Assembly: GCA_019694165.1 (NCBI GenBank)
Contig: JAIBCL010000014.1
Location: forward strand, 116,811 to 180,810
Direction of reading: 5' to 3'
Source of the DNA: Verrucomicrobiaceae bacterium
GTDB lineage: Bacteria; Verrucomicrobiota; Verrucomicrobiia; Verrucomicrobiales; Verrucomicrobiaceae
Length of the DNA stretch: 64,000 bases
Made by a program: the position numbers and the translations under genes. The notes below the pieces were generated by a model that was given only the letters and a program-made list of their open reading frames with translations, had not been told where the DNA came from and did not search any database. Below, piece by piece: positions 42,969 through 51,939 of this stretch (its first letter is position 1; every line of letters starts with the position of its first letter).

Positions 42969-44331
42969 TCGCGTCCCGTCCACCTGGCGGCTCGCGCTCT
43001 TGCAGGCCATCACCATCGGCACCAGCATCGCCCTCTGCCTCACGCTCGCCGGCAATGCGCTCAGGGAGGACCTCGACACCATCGCGCGCCGGGTCGCACT
43101 TGATGATCTGGGTGAGTACGCGCTGATGTTTCAGAAGCTCGGTCCGGCGGGGCTCGAGCGTGTCTTCGCGGCGGGCCGCCACGGCAAGGGCCAGTCCGTC
43201 CGCGTGGTGGGCGCGGATGGCAAAGTGCTCTGGGAGCACGCGAACGGTGACGAGAAGGCCTTCGCCTGGCCGGACGCATTGCATTTGCGGAAGCTCGCCG
43301 ACGTCAACGGCCTCCTCGCCGTCGAACATCCCGTGGGTGATGTCCACATGCTCGTCGGCCGCATCGTCCTGCCGGACGGCGCCGTGCTATGGCATGGCCG
43401 CACCGACGCCGCCGACCGTTCGTATGTGAAACACATCCGCGACTACCTCTGGCTCGCTGGCGTCGCCGCCGCCATCATCGCGCTGGTGCCCGTCTTCTGG
43501 TATGCGGGCGAAGTGATGCATCCCGTACGCAGCATGATCACCAGCGCCCAGTCGCTCGCGCAAGGCGCAGGCAACGAGCGTCTCGTCGTGTCCGGGGCCG
43601 TGCCGGAACTGCTCGAGTTCGCCGCCGCCTTCAACACCGTGCTCGACCGCAACGCGGAACTCACCGGCGAGCTGCAGGCCGCGAACGACCACCTCGCCCA
43701 CGAACTGCGCACGCCGCTGGCCCGCATCCGCGGCAATCTGGAGGCGATCCACGATGCGACGACCGACGCCGGCGCGCGCGAGCCGCTCGGCCGCGGCATG
43801 GATGAGATCGACCGCGCCACGCATCTCGTACAGACCATCCTGAACATCCGCGCCGGCGAGCATAACGCGCTCAAACTTCACCGCGAGGAAACGTCGCTGC
43901 GCGATCTGCTCGGCAGCATCGCCGATCTGTACGCCAACTCGGCGGAAGATCGCCAGCTTTTGCTCCGGCTCGAAGCGCCCGAGGACATCACTCTTTCCAT
44001 CGACCAGCAGCGGCTCATTCAAGCCATCACCAACCTGCTCGACAACGCCGTCTCCTACACGCCCGCAGGCGGCGAGATCATCCTGCGTCTCGAAGTCGGC
44101 GGGCAAGGCGGCACCATCCGCGTGCTCGACACCGGTCCCGGACTCAAAGTGGAGGAACTCGAGCAGGTCTGGCAGCGCTTCGTGCGCGGCTCCGCCGCCA
44201 GCGCCAAAGCACCGGGCATGGGCCTCGGCCTAAGCTTGGTCCGCGCCGTCGCCCACGCCCACGGCGGCACTGCCGGCTGCGCCAACCGCCCCGCCGGCGG
44301 AGCGGAATTTTGGATCACGCTGCCGAGATGA
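42946..44331 (+). CDS. Sensor histidine kinase, partner of 42294
   Basis: 461 aa. TM1 (WRLALLQAITIGTSIALCLTLA) and TM2 (YLWLAGVAAAIIALVPVFWYA) enclose a periplasmic domain of about 130 residues with conserved-looking DGKVLWEH. HAMP (MHPVRSMITSAQSLAQ), HisKA with H252 in LAHELRTPLARIRGN, then HATPase_c with NLLDNAVSYTPAGG, VLDTGPGL and GMGLGLSLVRAVAHAHGG. Only one DHp/CA core, so a simple EnvZ-type kinase. Its last 102 bp overlap the 3' end of the convergent RND gene, an unusually long antisense coding overlap. It starts 23 bp inside the regulator gene. Confidence 0.93.
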   Translation: MFSKTLLDRVPSTWRLALLQAITIGTSIALCLTLAGNALREDLDTIARRVALDDLGEYALMFQKLGPAGLERVFAAGRHGKGQSVRVVGADGKVLWEHANGDEKAFAWPDALHLRKLADVNGLLAVEHPVGDVHMLVGRIVLPDGAVLWHGRTDAADRSYVKHIRDYLWLAGVAAAIIALVPVFWYAGEVMHPVRSMITSAQSLAQGAGNERLVVSGAVPELLEFAAAFNTVLDRNAELTGELQAANDHLAHELRTPLARIRGNLEAIHDATTDAGAREPLGRGMDEIDRATHLVQTILNIRAGEHNALKLHREETSLRDLLGSIADLYANSAEDRQLLLRLEAPEDITLSIDQQRLIQAITNLLDNAVSYTPAGGEIILRLEVGGQGGTIRVLDTGPGLKVEELEQVWQRFVRGSAASAKAPGMGLGLSLVRAVAHAHGGTAGCANRPAGGAEFWITLPR

Positions 44332-47300
44332 CCGAAGCACCTCCCACTTCCAGCGATACAGCACCGGCAGCAGGAAGAGCGTGAGGAAGGTCGAGCTGAG
44401 TATCCCGCCTATGACGACGGTAGCGAGCGGCCGCTGCACCTCCGCGCCTGCGCCGCCGGAAAAGGCCATCGGCACGAAGCCGAGCGAGGCGACGAGCGCT
44501 GTGATAAGCACGGGGCGCAGCCGTTGCAGACTGCCTTCCCGCACGATCTCCTCGCCACCGCGGCCTTCATCGCGCAATTGATTGAAACAACTGATGAGTA
44601 CCACGCCGTTGAGCACGGCCACGCCGCTCAAAGCGATGAAGCCGACGGCCGCAGTGATGCTGAACGGCATGTCGCGCAGCCACAGCGCGAAGACGCCGCC
44701 CGTCACGGCGAAGGGGATGCCGGTGTAGATGATGAGTGTCTGCGTCACACTGCGGAAGGTGCCATGGATGAGCAGAAAAATCAGGATCAGCGCCACGGGC
44801 ACCACAATCATCAGCCGCTCGCGCGCTTCGAGAAGATGCTCGAACTGGCCGCCGAACTCGACCCGACAGCCTTCCGGCAGCTCGATGGATTCGGCGATCC
44901 GGTCGCGCACTGTCTTCACGTAGCGCTCCGCATCCACATCGCCGGCCAGATCGACGTTGATGCCCACGCGCCGATTGCCCTTCTCACGGCCGATCGCATC
45001 GAGCTGTTTCACTTCCGCGAAATCAGCGAGCTGGCTGAGCGTCACCAGTCCGCCGTCGCGCGTGCGCACGGGCAGCGCCTTCATGGCCTCGGTCTTGTTG
45101 CGCAGCTCCTCGGGCAGGCGCACGACGATCTCGCGCCGCCGCTCGTTCTCGATGAGCATTCCCGCCGTGTGCCCGGCCATGGCGGTGGCGATGGCGGCGT
45201 TCACCTCTGCGGCGCCGACGTTGAACTTCAACAGCGCCGCGCGGTTCACGCGGATTTCCAGCGCAGGCACCCTGCCCCGCGTCTCAAACTGGGCGTTCTC
45301 CGTGCCGGCGATGCCTTCGAGGATGCCCTGCACTTTTCGCCCAATGCTCTCCATCACTTCAAAGTCGAGTCCGAAAATCTTCACGGACAAGTCGGCGCGC
45401 GTGCCCTCGAGCATCTCGTTGAATCGCATCTGGATGGGCTGCGCAAAGTCATAGGTCTGCTCGGGCACCTGCCGGCCGAGTTCCTCGCGCACGATTTCGG
45501 CGAGACGGTCGCGCGGGACGGGCCTGCCATTCTCCTTCCGCCACTCGCTCTGCGGCTTGTAGAAGATGTAGAGATCGTATTCACCGGGGGACATCGGGTC
45601 GGTGGCCACCTCGCTCGTGCCGATGCGGGCAAAGGTGCGCGTAATCTCCGGCACATGATCGAGCAGATAGCGCTGAGTCTTGATGCAGCGTTCCAGCGAG
45701 GTCTTCAGGCTCGTGCTCGCGGGCTGATACACCATCGCCGTCCACGAACCCTCGTCGAGCGTCGGCACGAATTCCTGCTTCAGCGTGGCAAACATCGCGC
45801 CCGTCACCGCCAGCAGCGCGAGCACGACGGCGATCACGATCCAGCGCAGCTCCCAGGCGAGGTTCAGCAGCGGCGTGTAGATGCGCTTCAGCGTGCGCAT
45901 GAACAGATTGTCCCCCTCCGCCACGCGACCGGTGAGCATGAGCGAGCAGAGCGCCGGCATGAGGGTGACGGAGAGCGCGAGCGCGCCCCCGAGCGCGAGC
46001 ATGACGGTGACGGCCATCGGATGAAACATCTTCCCTTCGATGCCGGTGAGTGCTAGCACGGGCACATACACGAGGGTGATGATCAGGACGCCGAAGAACA
46101 TCGGGCTGCCAACCTGTGCGCCAGCCTCATGTACGGCATCGAACCGCTCCCGCGCGGTGAGCCTGCGGCCGAGATGTTGCTGCCGCCGGCTGATGACGCG
46201 CACGATGTTCTCCACCATCACCACCGCTCCGTCGATGATGAGGCCGAAGTCCACCGCGCCGAGGGACATCAGATTCCCTGAGACGCCGCCAAAGGTCATG
46301 CCGATGAGCGCGAAGAAAAACGCCAGCGGTATGGCCGAGGCCACGATCAGCGCCGCGCGCCAGTTTCCGAGCAGGAGAAGGAGCACGACGATGACGAGCA
46401 CCGCGCCGCCGGAGAGATTCTTCTTCACCGTGGCGATCGTGCCGTCCACCACCACGCTGCGCACATATTGCAGCCGGGCTTCCTGTCCGGCCGGCAGCCT
46501 GGCCTGCAGTTCGGCGATCTTCCCTTCGACGCGCTTCGAGACCAGACGGCTGTTCTCGCCCACCAGCATCATCACGGTGCCGAGCACGGTTTCCTCTCCG
46601 TTCTCCACCGCGCAGCCGGTGCGCACCTTGCTGCCGATGCTGACTTCGGCGAGGTCCTTGACCGTCAGCGGCCTGGCAGCGCCGGCAAACTTCACCGGCA
46701 GATTCGCAATCTCCTCCACCGATGTGACCTTGCTCACGCCCCGGATCAGCATGCGGTCCGCTCCCCGGTCGATCACGCCGCCGCCGGTGTTCTCGACGTT
46801 CTGGCCGATGATCCCGGCGAGTTCGCCGAAGGTCAGGCCCGCATCGCGCAATGCATCGGGCCGCGGCAGCACGACGAGCTGCTTCTCGTAGCCGCCGGAG
46901 CAGTTTACCTCCGCCACGCCGGGCACGCCGCGCAGAAAGGGCTTCACGATCCACTCCTGCGTATCGCGCAGATTCATGAGCTGCTCCTCGCGCGGCAGCG
47001 CACGCTGCGGCGCGTCCTTTTTGTAGTCGAGCGTGTAATAGACGATCTCGCCGAGACCCGTGCTCATGGGCGACATCTTCGGCATCAGATTCGAGGGCAG
47101 CTCGACGTCCTCGAGCCGCTCGTTCACGAGCTGGCGCGCGCGATAGACGTCGAAGCCGTCCTGAAACACGAGCGTGATCTGCGAAAGACCCGGCTTGGTG
47201 ACGGAGCGGAACAGCACCACCCCCTGGATGCCCGCGAGCACCTGCTCCATCGGGTAGGTGACGATCTTCTCCGTCTCCTCGGGCGCTAGGCCTGGCACGG

Positions 47301-47409
47301 GCGTGTTGATCTGCACCTGCGTATTGGTGATGTCAGGCACCGCATCCACCGGCAGGTGAAACGCGGAAAAGACGCCCGTCGCCAGCAGCAGCAGCGATAC
47401 CACGATCAC
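44230..47409 (-). CDS. Heavy-metal-type RND efflux transporter (CzcA/CusA family); start disrupted
   Basis: 1059 aa. The HME-RND hallmark DFGLIIDGAVVMVEN (the Asp, Asp, Glu ion-relay residues) is in TM4, and further motifs are DVPVDAVPDITN-like HLPVDAVPDITNTQV, VRGVSKVTSVEEI, VPTLDEGSWTAM and SGVAVLNGVVLISC. It should export metal cations using proton flow. The annotated start is GTG 47409, but in-frame codons upstream read ILEFSLHNRLL, exactly the usual N-terminus, then hit a stop after a run of six G (47445-47450). Removing one G gives ATG 47455 and MIPRILEF. The C-terminal 33 residues are encoded antisense to the kinase gene. Confidence 0.93.
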   Translation of the reverse strand: MIVVSLLLLATGVFSAFHLPVDAVPDITNTQVQINTPVPGLAPEETEKIVTYPMEQVLAGIQGVVLFRSVTKPGLSQITLVFQDGFDVYRARQLVNERLEDVELPSNLMPKMSPMSTGLGEIVYYTLDYKKDAPQRALPREEQLMNLRDTQEWIVKPFLRGVPGVAEVNCSGGYEKQLVVLPRPDALRDAGLTFGELAGIIGQNVENTGGGVIDRGADRMLIRGVSKVTSVEEIANLPVKFAGAARPLTVKDLAEVSIGSKVRTGCAVENGEETVLGTVMMLVGENSRLVSKRVEGKIAELQARLPAGQEARLQYVRSVVVDGTIATVKKNLSGGAVLVIVVLLLLLGNWRAALIVASAIPLAFFFALIGMTFGGVSGNLMSLGAVDFGLIIDGAVVMVENIVRVISRRQQHLGRRLTARERFDAVHEAGAQVGSPMFFGVLIITLVYVPVLALTGIEGKMFHPMAVTVMLALGGALALSVTLMPALCSLMLTGRVAEGDNLFMRTLKRIYTPLLNLAWELRWIVIAVVLALLAVTGAMFATLKQEFVPTLDEGSWTAMVYQPASTSLKTSLERCIKTQRYLLDHVPEITRTFARIGTSEVATDPMSPGEYDLYIFYKPQSEWRKENGRPVPRDRLAEIVREELGRQVPEQTYDFAQPIQMRFNEMLEGTRADLSVKIFGLDFEVMESIGRKVQGILEGIAGTENAQFETRGRVPALEIRVNRAALLKFNVGAAEVNAAIATAMAGHTAGMLIENERRREIVVRLPEELRNKTEAMKALPVRTRDGGLVTLSQLADFAEVKQLDAIGREKGNRRVGINVDLAGDVDAERYVKTVRDRIAESIELPEGCRVEFGGQFEHLLEARERLMIVVPVALILIFLLIHGTFRSVTQTLIIYTGIPFAVTGGVFALWLRDMPFSITAAVGFIALSGVAVLNGVVLISCFNQLRDEGRGGEEIVREGSLQRLRPVLITALVASLGFVPMAFSGGAGAEVQRPLATVVIGGILSSTFLTLFLLPVLYRWKWEVLRSSRQRDPKFRSAGGAVGAAGSAAVGVGDGADQA

Positions 47410-47466
47410 CAGCAGTCGGTTGTGCAGCGAGAACTCCAGGATACGGGGGGATCATGCGCGGGGTCG

Positions 47467-47558
47467 CAGTGTTCAGTGTTCAGTGTTCAGTGTTCAGTGC
47501 TCGGTGCTCGGTGCTCGTTTTGGAGGCGCGTTCAGAACTGAAAACTGAATTCTGAACA
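47467..47558. repeat. Heptamer arrays in the RND/outer-membrane-factor gap
   Basis: Left array: CAGTGTT four times, CAGTGCT, CGGTGCT twice (47467-47515). Right array: CTGAAAA, CTGAATT, CTGAACA (47538-47558), which are reverse complements of NNTTCAG, so the two face each other. Together they occupy most of the gap 47456-47609 where a CzcB gene might be expected. The TCAG/CAGT unit is the same class as at 24983. Confidence 0.82.
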
Positions 47559-47609
47559 CTCCGATCGTCCTTCCCATTCCCATCCCGCCTCAACGCGCCC
47601 CCCGGCGAT

Positions 47610-48860
47610 TCACCTCTTCACCTCCGGCCACTCGCCGACGAGCCGCGCCATGCTCATGAGATGCTTCCAAGCATTGCGCCGCGTCTGGATGAGCGCGCGC
47701 ATGGCTTCCAGATACTGGCGCTGCATCTCCACATAAGTCGAGATCGGCACGGCACCGAGGCGGTAGTGCCGGTCCGCCTCCTCGGCGGCATCGCGAAACT
47801 CCTTCTCGCTCTCGGGTTTCCAGCGGCTCAGCGCCTCCAGCTCGGATGCGTAAGCCGAGCGCTCGATGGCGAGATCGCGCTCCAGATCACGCAGCGTGGC
47901 GAACATCAGCGCCTCGGCCTGGGACAGGCGCGCCTCCTCCGCGGCGATGCCGCCTTTGTTCCGGTTCCAAAGCGGCAACGGCACGGAGAGGACCACGCCG
48001 GCCTCCTTCTCCTTTTCATCAACCCGGTAGCCCTGGACGTAGGGGCCGAAGCTGATCTTCCCCCAGCGCTCCGACTTCGTGAGATCGATCTTCAAGCCCT
48101 GCCGCGCCATTTGCAGCCGCTTCTGCTGCAAATCGAAATTGCTGTGCGCCGCCTGCGTCTTGAGCGAGTCGAGCGAGGGCGTGCCGGGAAAGGCGGGCAC
48201 CGCGTCGTCATCGAGATTCAGCGGACGGTCTGGATCGTAGCCGCAAAGCACGTTCAGCGCCGCCGCCGCGGATTTCGCCTCCTTGCCTGCGTCGGTGAGT
48301 TCGCGGTCGCTCGTGAGCAGGCTGGCCTCCAAAATGCGGCGCTCGAGCTTCGCGCTGACTGTTCCCGTGTCGCGCTGCATGAGCACGCCGATGAGTTCCT
48401 CGAAGCGCTTCCGCACCGCGCGCGCCGCTGATTCCAGCCGGCGCAGCAGCGTCACATCTCCGGCGCGCGCGCGCACTTCATTGGCGAGCTGTGATTTGAA
48501 CTGGGCGAGTCCCAGCTCGGCGAGCGCCACGTCGCGGTCCGCGATGGCCTTGCGCAACGGGATGCGGCCCGGAAAATCGAAGGTCTGCATGATCGTGGCC
48601 TTCCAAACGGGGCCGTCCCCCTCCTTTTCACCCGTCCGGAGATCCCAAGCGCTGCCCCTCGCCGCGTCCACGCTCAGCTCGGGATTCGCGATCTGCCCGG
48701 CCGCCCTTCTGCCACCCTTTGCCGCCGCGATCTCCGCCTCGTAGTAACGAATCTCGGGGTTCGTCGAGAGCGCGTGATCCACCAAATCCTTCGGCGTGAC
48801 GGCACAAAGCACCGTCGGCAGAAGAAAGGCGGATGGCAGCAGCAAGTGGCGCGGTTTCAT
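47610..48860 (-). CDS. Outer-membrane efflux protein, CzcC/TolC-like
   Basis: 416 aa from MKPRHLLLPS (signal peptide to about residue 19). It has the TolC-type coiled-coil tunnel helices (LVDHALSTNPEIRYYEAEIAAAKGG, FKSQLANEVRARAGDVTLLRRLESA, RLSQAEALMFATLRDLERDLAIERSAY) and repeated beta segments (GRIPLRKAIADRDV, VVLSVPLPLWNRNKGGIAAEEA). The pattern NPEL..DV and VPLPLWNRNKG is typical of CzcC-type partners of metal RND pumps. Upstream of the RND gene on the same strand (155 bp between genes), so co-transcribed. No membrane fusion protein gene is found between or next to them. Confidence 0.9.
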   Translation of the reverse strand: MKPRHLLLPSAFLLPTVLCAVTPKDLVDHALSTNPEIRYYEAEIAAAKGGRRAAGQIANPELSVDAARGSAWDLRTGEKEGDGPVWKATIMQTFDFPGRIPLRKAIADRDVALAELGLAQFKSQLANEVRARAGDVTLLRRLESAARAVRKRFEELIGVLMQRDTGTVSAKLERRILEASLLTSDRELTDAGKEAKSAAAALNVLCGYDPDRPLNLDDDAVPAFPGTPSLDSLKTQAAHSNFDLQQKRLQMARQGLKIDLTKSERWGKISFGPYVQGYRVDEKEKEAGVVLSVPLPLWNRNKGGIAAEEARLSQAEALMFATLRDLERDLAIERSAYASELEALSRWKPESEKEFRDAAEEADRHYRLGAVPISTYVEMQRQYLEAMRALIQTRRNAWKHLMSMARLVGEWPEVKR

Positions 48861-48974
48861 GCAGTTGCGGTCCGGCAAGGTCAGGTGGCCGTGCCATCCG
48901 TCAATAGTGAGTGTGCAGCATGAACAATCGGTAATCCGATTTTCCCAATCCCACGCCGGGCGGCTGGCTGGCTT

Positions 48975-49006
48975 GTTGGAATCCCGCCTTCAGGCGGGAT
49001 TCCAAC
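48975..49006. repeat. Perfect 14-bp palindrome (REP-like) after rapA
   Basis: GTTGGAATCCCGCC (48975-48988) pairs perfectly with GGCGGGATTCCAAC (48993-49006) around TTCA. It lies 28 bp after the rapA stop and has no T-run on the minus side. It may stop transcription of rapA but its compactness fits a dispersed palindromic repeat. Confidence 0.7.
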
Positions 49007-49034
49007 CAAGACTCCGGCCACGCTCTCGAATGAA

Positions 49035-51761
49035 CTACTTCGTTTTGAGCACCAGCCGCAGCACGTCGAGGCGGAGCTGTGCGCCGTTGATGGCCTTGAG
49101 CAATTCCTGCTGCTCCAGCCGGAGCGCGGCGGCTTCCTCGGGGCGCACATGATTGTTGATGCGGGCGAGGTCTTCGAGGCGCTCGATCTCGGCATCCAAC
49201 TGCGCGGTCATCTGCTGCGCGGCGGTGGCGACGATGTCCTTCATCCGCGCGGCGGCGATGGCGTTCGCCTTCTTGAGCATGGAGGGCATGAGCTTTTTGC
49301 GGAACGGTCCGTTGTCGAGCAGCTTCGACGGATCGCCCTTCATCAGTCCGGCGGTCTGCGCGGCCTCGTCGTCGGAATGATCCTTCATCGCGTGATCGAC
49401 GATGACGCGGACGGGCGCTGACGGCAGGAAGCGGTTCACATGCAGCGCGGCGGGCGCGATGCAGTCGATGACGAAATGCACATCGAGCATGATTCCCTCG
49501 CTGCCGGAGCCTTTCCAGATGCCGAAGGAGGTGTTCCCCAGCTCGCCACCGAGCACATGGTCCATCGCGCCACGGACGGTCGGGTGGTCGATGGTGAAGT
49601 AACCGATGTTCTCGCGCGCGAGCGCGCGCTCACGGTCAAAGGTGACGAACATGCCCTCGGGCGGCAGCGCGGGCAGCGCGTCGGTCATCAAATCGCCGGG
49701 GCGGAAGACATAGCTGCGGTGGCCATGCTCCTCGACGACGATGCCAAGGCGGTCCATGAGCCGGATGACGAAGTCCTCAAAGTCGAGATCGTCATCGACG
49801 GCGTGAACCGCCTCGATAACAGCCTGCGCGCCTTCGGCTTTGTAGGAGGTGAGCTCGAGCAGGCGGTCGTGGCCCTTCTCCAGTTTGGCCGCCACCTGCT
49901 GCAAGGCGGTGCGCGTGTTGGCGATGAGCGCGGCGAGCATCTTCTCGTCGTACTCCGCGCAGATGGTGGAGATGCCGCCGAGCTGGGCGAGGATGTCCAT
50001 CGCACCGTGCGGATGCTTTTCAAAGGCGTTCAACCCCTCGTGATACCAGCGCGCGAGCATCTCGCCGCTGCTGCCCTGCGCGTAGGGCACATGAATCTCG
50101 ATGGTGGCCGTCTGCCCGATGCGGTCGAGGCGGCCGATGCGCTGCTCGAGCAGCTCGGGGTTGTCCGGCAGATCGTAGAGCACGAGGTGGTGGGCGAACT
50201 GGAAATTCCGCCCCTCGCTGCCGATCTCGGAGCAGATCAGGACGCGGGCGCCTTCCTCGTCGGCAAAGTGGACGGCGGAGCGGTCGCGCTGCACGAGCGT
50301 CATCTCCTCATGGAAAAGCGCGGTGCTCACATTGACCTCGCGCAGCAATCTCTCCTGCGTGGCCTCCGCCAGCCCGCGCGTGCGGCAGATGAGCAGCACT
50401 TTCGCGGCGCCGAGATCCTTGAGCAGACCGGCGAGCCATTTCACCTTCGCTGCGTCGGCATCTTCACCGCCGTTCAGCGGCACGAGATGCGCCTTGCGCT
50501 CGGGGAAGCCCTTGAGCGCGGCGCGTGTGTTCCGGAACATGACGCGCCCGGTGCCGAACTCGTCGAGCAAACAGGCGACGAGCTTTTGCCGGGCCTCCTC
50601 GCCGCCGGTGGCGAGCGCCTCGGTCATCTGCTTCACACGCTCGGAGCGCCGGCCGAAGACGGCATGATCCTCTTCGGTGAGTGCTTCGTTCTTCAGCAGC
50701 CGGTCCACCGCCGCGGCGGTCTTGGTGTAGAGTTCAGCCTCCTGCTGAAATTTTTCGAGGCTGTCGTAGCGCTCGGGATCGAGCAGGCGCAGCCGCGCGA
50801 AGTGGCCCTCGGGTCCGAGCTGCTGCGGAGTGGCGGTGAGCAGAAGCAGCCCCTTGGTTTCACCGGCGAGCGTTTCCACCAGCTCGTAGGCCGCGCTGGC
50901 GGAGTTCGGCGACCACTCGAGATGGTGCGCCTCATCGACAACGAGCAGATCCCATCCCGCCTCGACGCACTGCGCGGCACGCTGCGCATTGTTGGCGAGG
51001 TAGTTGATGCTGCTCAACGCGAGCTGGCAGGACAGAAACGGATTGCCCTCGGGATCGTCGGACTCGAGGTCCTCGCAGCGCTCCTCGTCGATCACGCTCG
51101 CGACGCGGTTGAATCGGCGCAGCAGCTCGACGAACCACTGGTTCACCAGCGCATCGGGCAGCAGCACCAGCACGCGGTTGGCCCGGCCCGTGAGATGCAG
51201 ACGGTGCAGGATGAGACCGGCCTCGATGGTCTTGCCGAGGCCGACTTCGTCGGCCAGCAGTACGCGCGGCGTGACGCGGCTGCTCACTTCATTGGCGATG
51301 TACATCTGGTGCGGCAGCAGATCCACGCGACCGCCGACGAATCCGCGGACCGGTGACCGCTGCATCTCGCTGCGAAACTTCAGAGCCTCGGCGCGCAAGT
51401 CCGCAGTGCGCAGGTCGTCGATCTGGCCGGCCAGCAGGCGGTCCTCCGGCTTGCTGAAGCTGATGGTGTCCGCGAGCTGCGCCTCGGGCACCTCGGTCCT
51501 GCCACAGTGATAGACAAGCAGGCCCGCCTTCTCGACGACACCCGTCACGGTGAACGACTCGCCCGTGTGCGTCTTGATCGTGTCGCCATCCTGGAAATGC
51601 ACGCGCTGCAAAGGCGCGCTCTTCAAGGCATACTGGCGCAGCTCGTTCGCGGCGGGAAAGAAGATCTCGATCCTGCCATATTCGACTTTCAAAACCACGC
51701 CAAGCCCGAGGTCAGCTTCTGTCTTGCTGACCCAGCGTTGTCCAGGAACCGGTGTCTCCAT
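49035..51761 (-). CDS. rapA: RapA, RNA polymerase-associated SWI2/SNF2 ATPase
   Basis: 908 aa. N-terminal RapA-type region starts METPVPGQRWVSKTEADLGLG and includes GRIEIFFPAA. The helicase core has Walker A DEVGLGKTIEAG (K177), DEAH in VVDEAHHLEW, TATPQQLGPEGHFARLRLLD, and C-terminal helicase motifs VLICRTRGLAEAT, ICSEIGSEGRNFQFAHHLVLYDLP and LEQRIGRLDRIGQT. The C-terminal RapA tail ends in RLDVLRLVLKTK. RapA recycles RNA polymerase stalled after transcription. Length is somewhat shorter than the E. coli 968 aa. No helicase-nuclease defense features. Upstream is an ECF sigma factor gene on the same strand, 178 bp away. Confidence 0.96.
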   Translation of the reverse strand: METPVPGQRWVSKTEADLGLGVVLKVEYGRIEIFFPAANELRQYALKSAPLQRVHFQDGDTIKTHTGESFTVTGVVEKAGLLVYHCGRTEVPEAQLADTISFSKPEDRLLAGQIDDLRTADLRAEALKFRSEMQRSPVRGFVGGRVDLLPHQMYIANEVSSRVTPRVLLADEVGLGKTIEAGLILHRLHLTGRANRVLVLLPDALVNQWFVELLRRFNRVASVIDEERCEDLESDDPEGNPFLSCQLALSSINYLANNAQRAAQCVEAGWDLLVVDEAHHLEWSPNSASAAYELVETLAGETKGLLLLTATPQQLGPEGHFARLRLLDPERYDSLEKFQQEAELYTKTAAAVDRLLKNEALTEEDHAVFGRRSERVKQMTEALATGGEEARQKLVACLLDEFGTGRVMFRNTRAALKGFPERKAHLVPLNGGEDADAAKVKWLAGLLKDLGAAKVLLICRTRGLAEATQERLLREVNVSTALFHEEMTLVQRDRSAVHFADEEGARVLICSEIGSEGRNFQFAHHLVLYDLPDNPELLEQRIGRLDRIGQTATIEIHVPYAQGSSGEMLARWYHEGLNAFEKHPHGAMDILAQLGGISTICAEYDEKMLAALIANTRTALQQVAAKLEKGHDRLLELTSYKAEGAQAVIEAVHAVDDDLDFEDFVIRLMDRLGIVVEEHGHRSYVFRPGDLMTDALPALPPEGMFVTFDRERALARENIGYFTIDHPTVRGAMDHVLGGELGNTSFGIWKGSGSEGIMLDVHFVIDCIAPAALHVNRFLPSAPVRVIVDHAMKDHSDDEAAQTAGLMKGDPSKLLDNGPFRKKLMPSMLKKANAIAAARMKDIVATAAQQMTAQLDAEIERLEDLARINNHVRPEEAAALRLEQQELLKAINGAQLRLDVLRLVLKTK

Positions 51762-51939
51762 GCTTTGTCTCTACGTATTTTTGGGGACAACGAGACTAGC
51801 GAAGCCGGCGCGCCGGGCAAGCCGTGAGCGCGATGAGCCGGAGAAAATTTGCGCGGAGCCTCCTGCCTGTCCCTCCCCTGCCGACGGCCGCCCTTCGAAT
51901 TCAGCAAGGAGCCGGACGTTCGTGAAAGGACGGCCGCGC

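Noticed and set aside
44524..46056. A 510-codon plus-strand frame antisense to the RND gene
   Set aside because: Composition is His/Arg/Ala noise with no fold-like pattern. The RND frame has the transmembrane and ion-relay motifs.
49440..51356. A 638-codon plus-strand frame antisense to rapA
   Set aside because: Shadow of a gene with complete helicase motifs; no independent start or motif.
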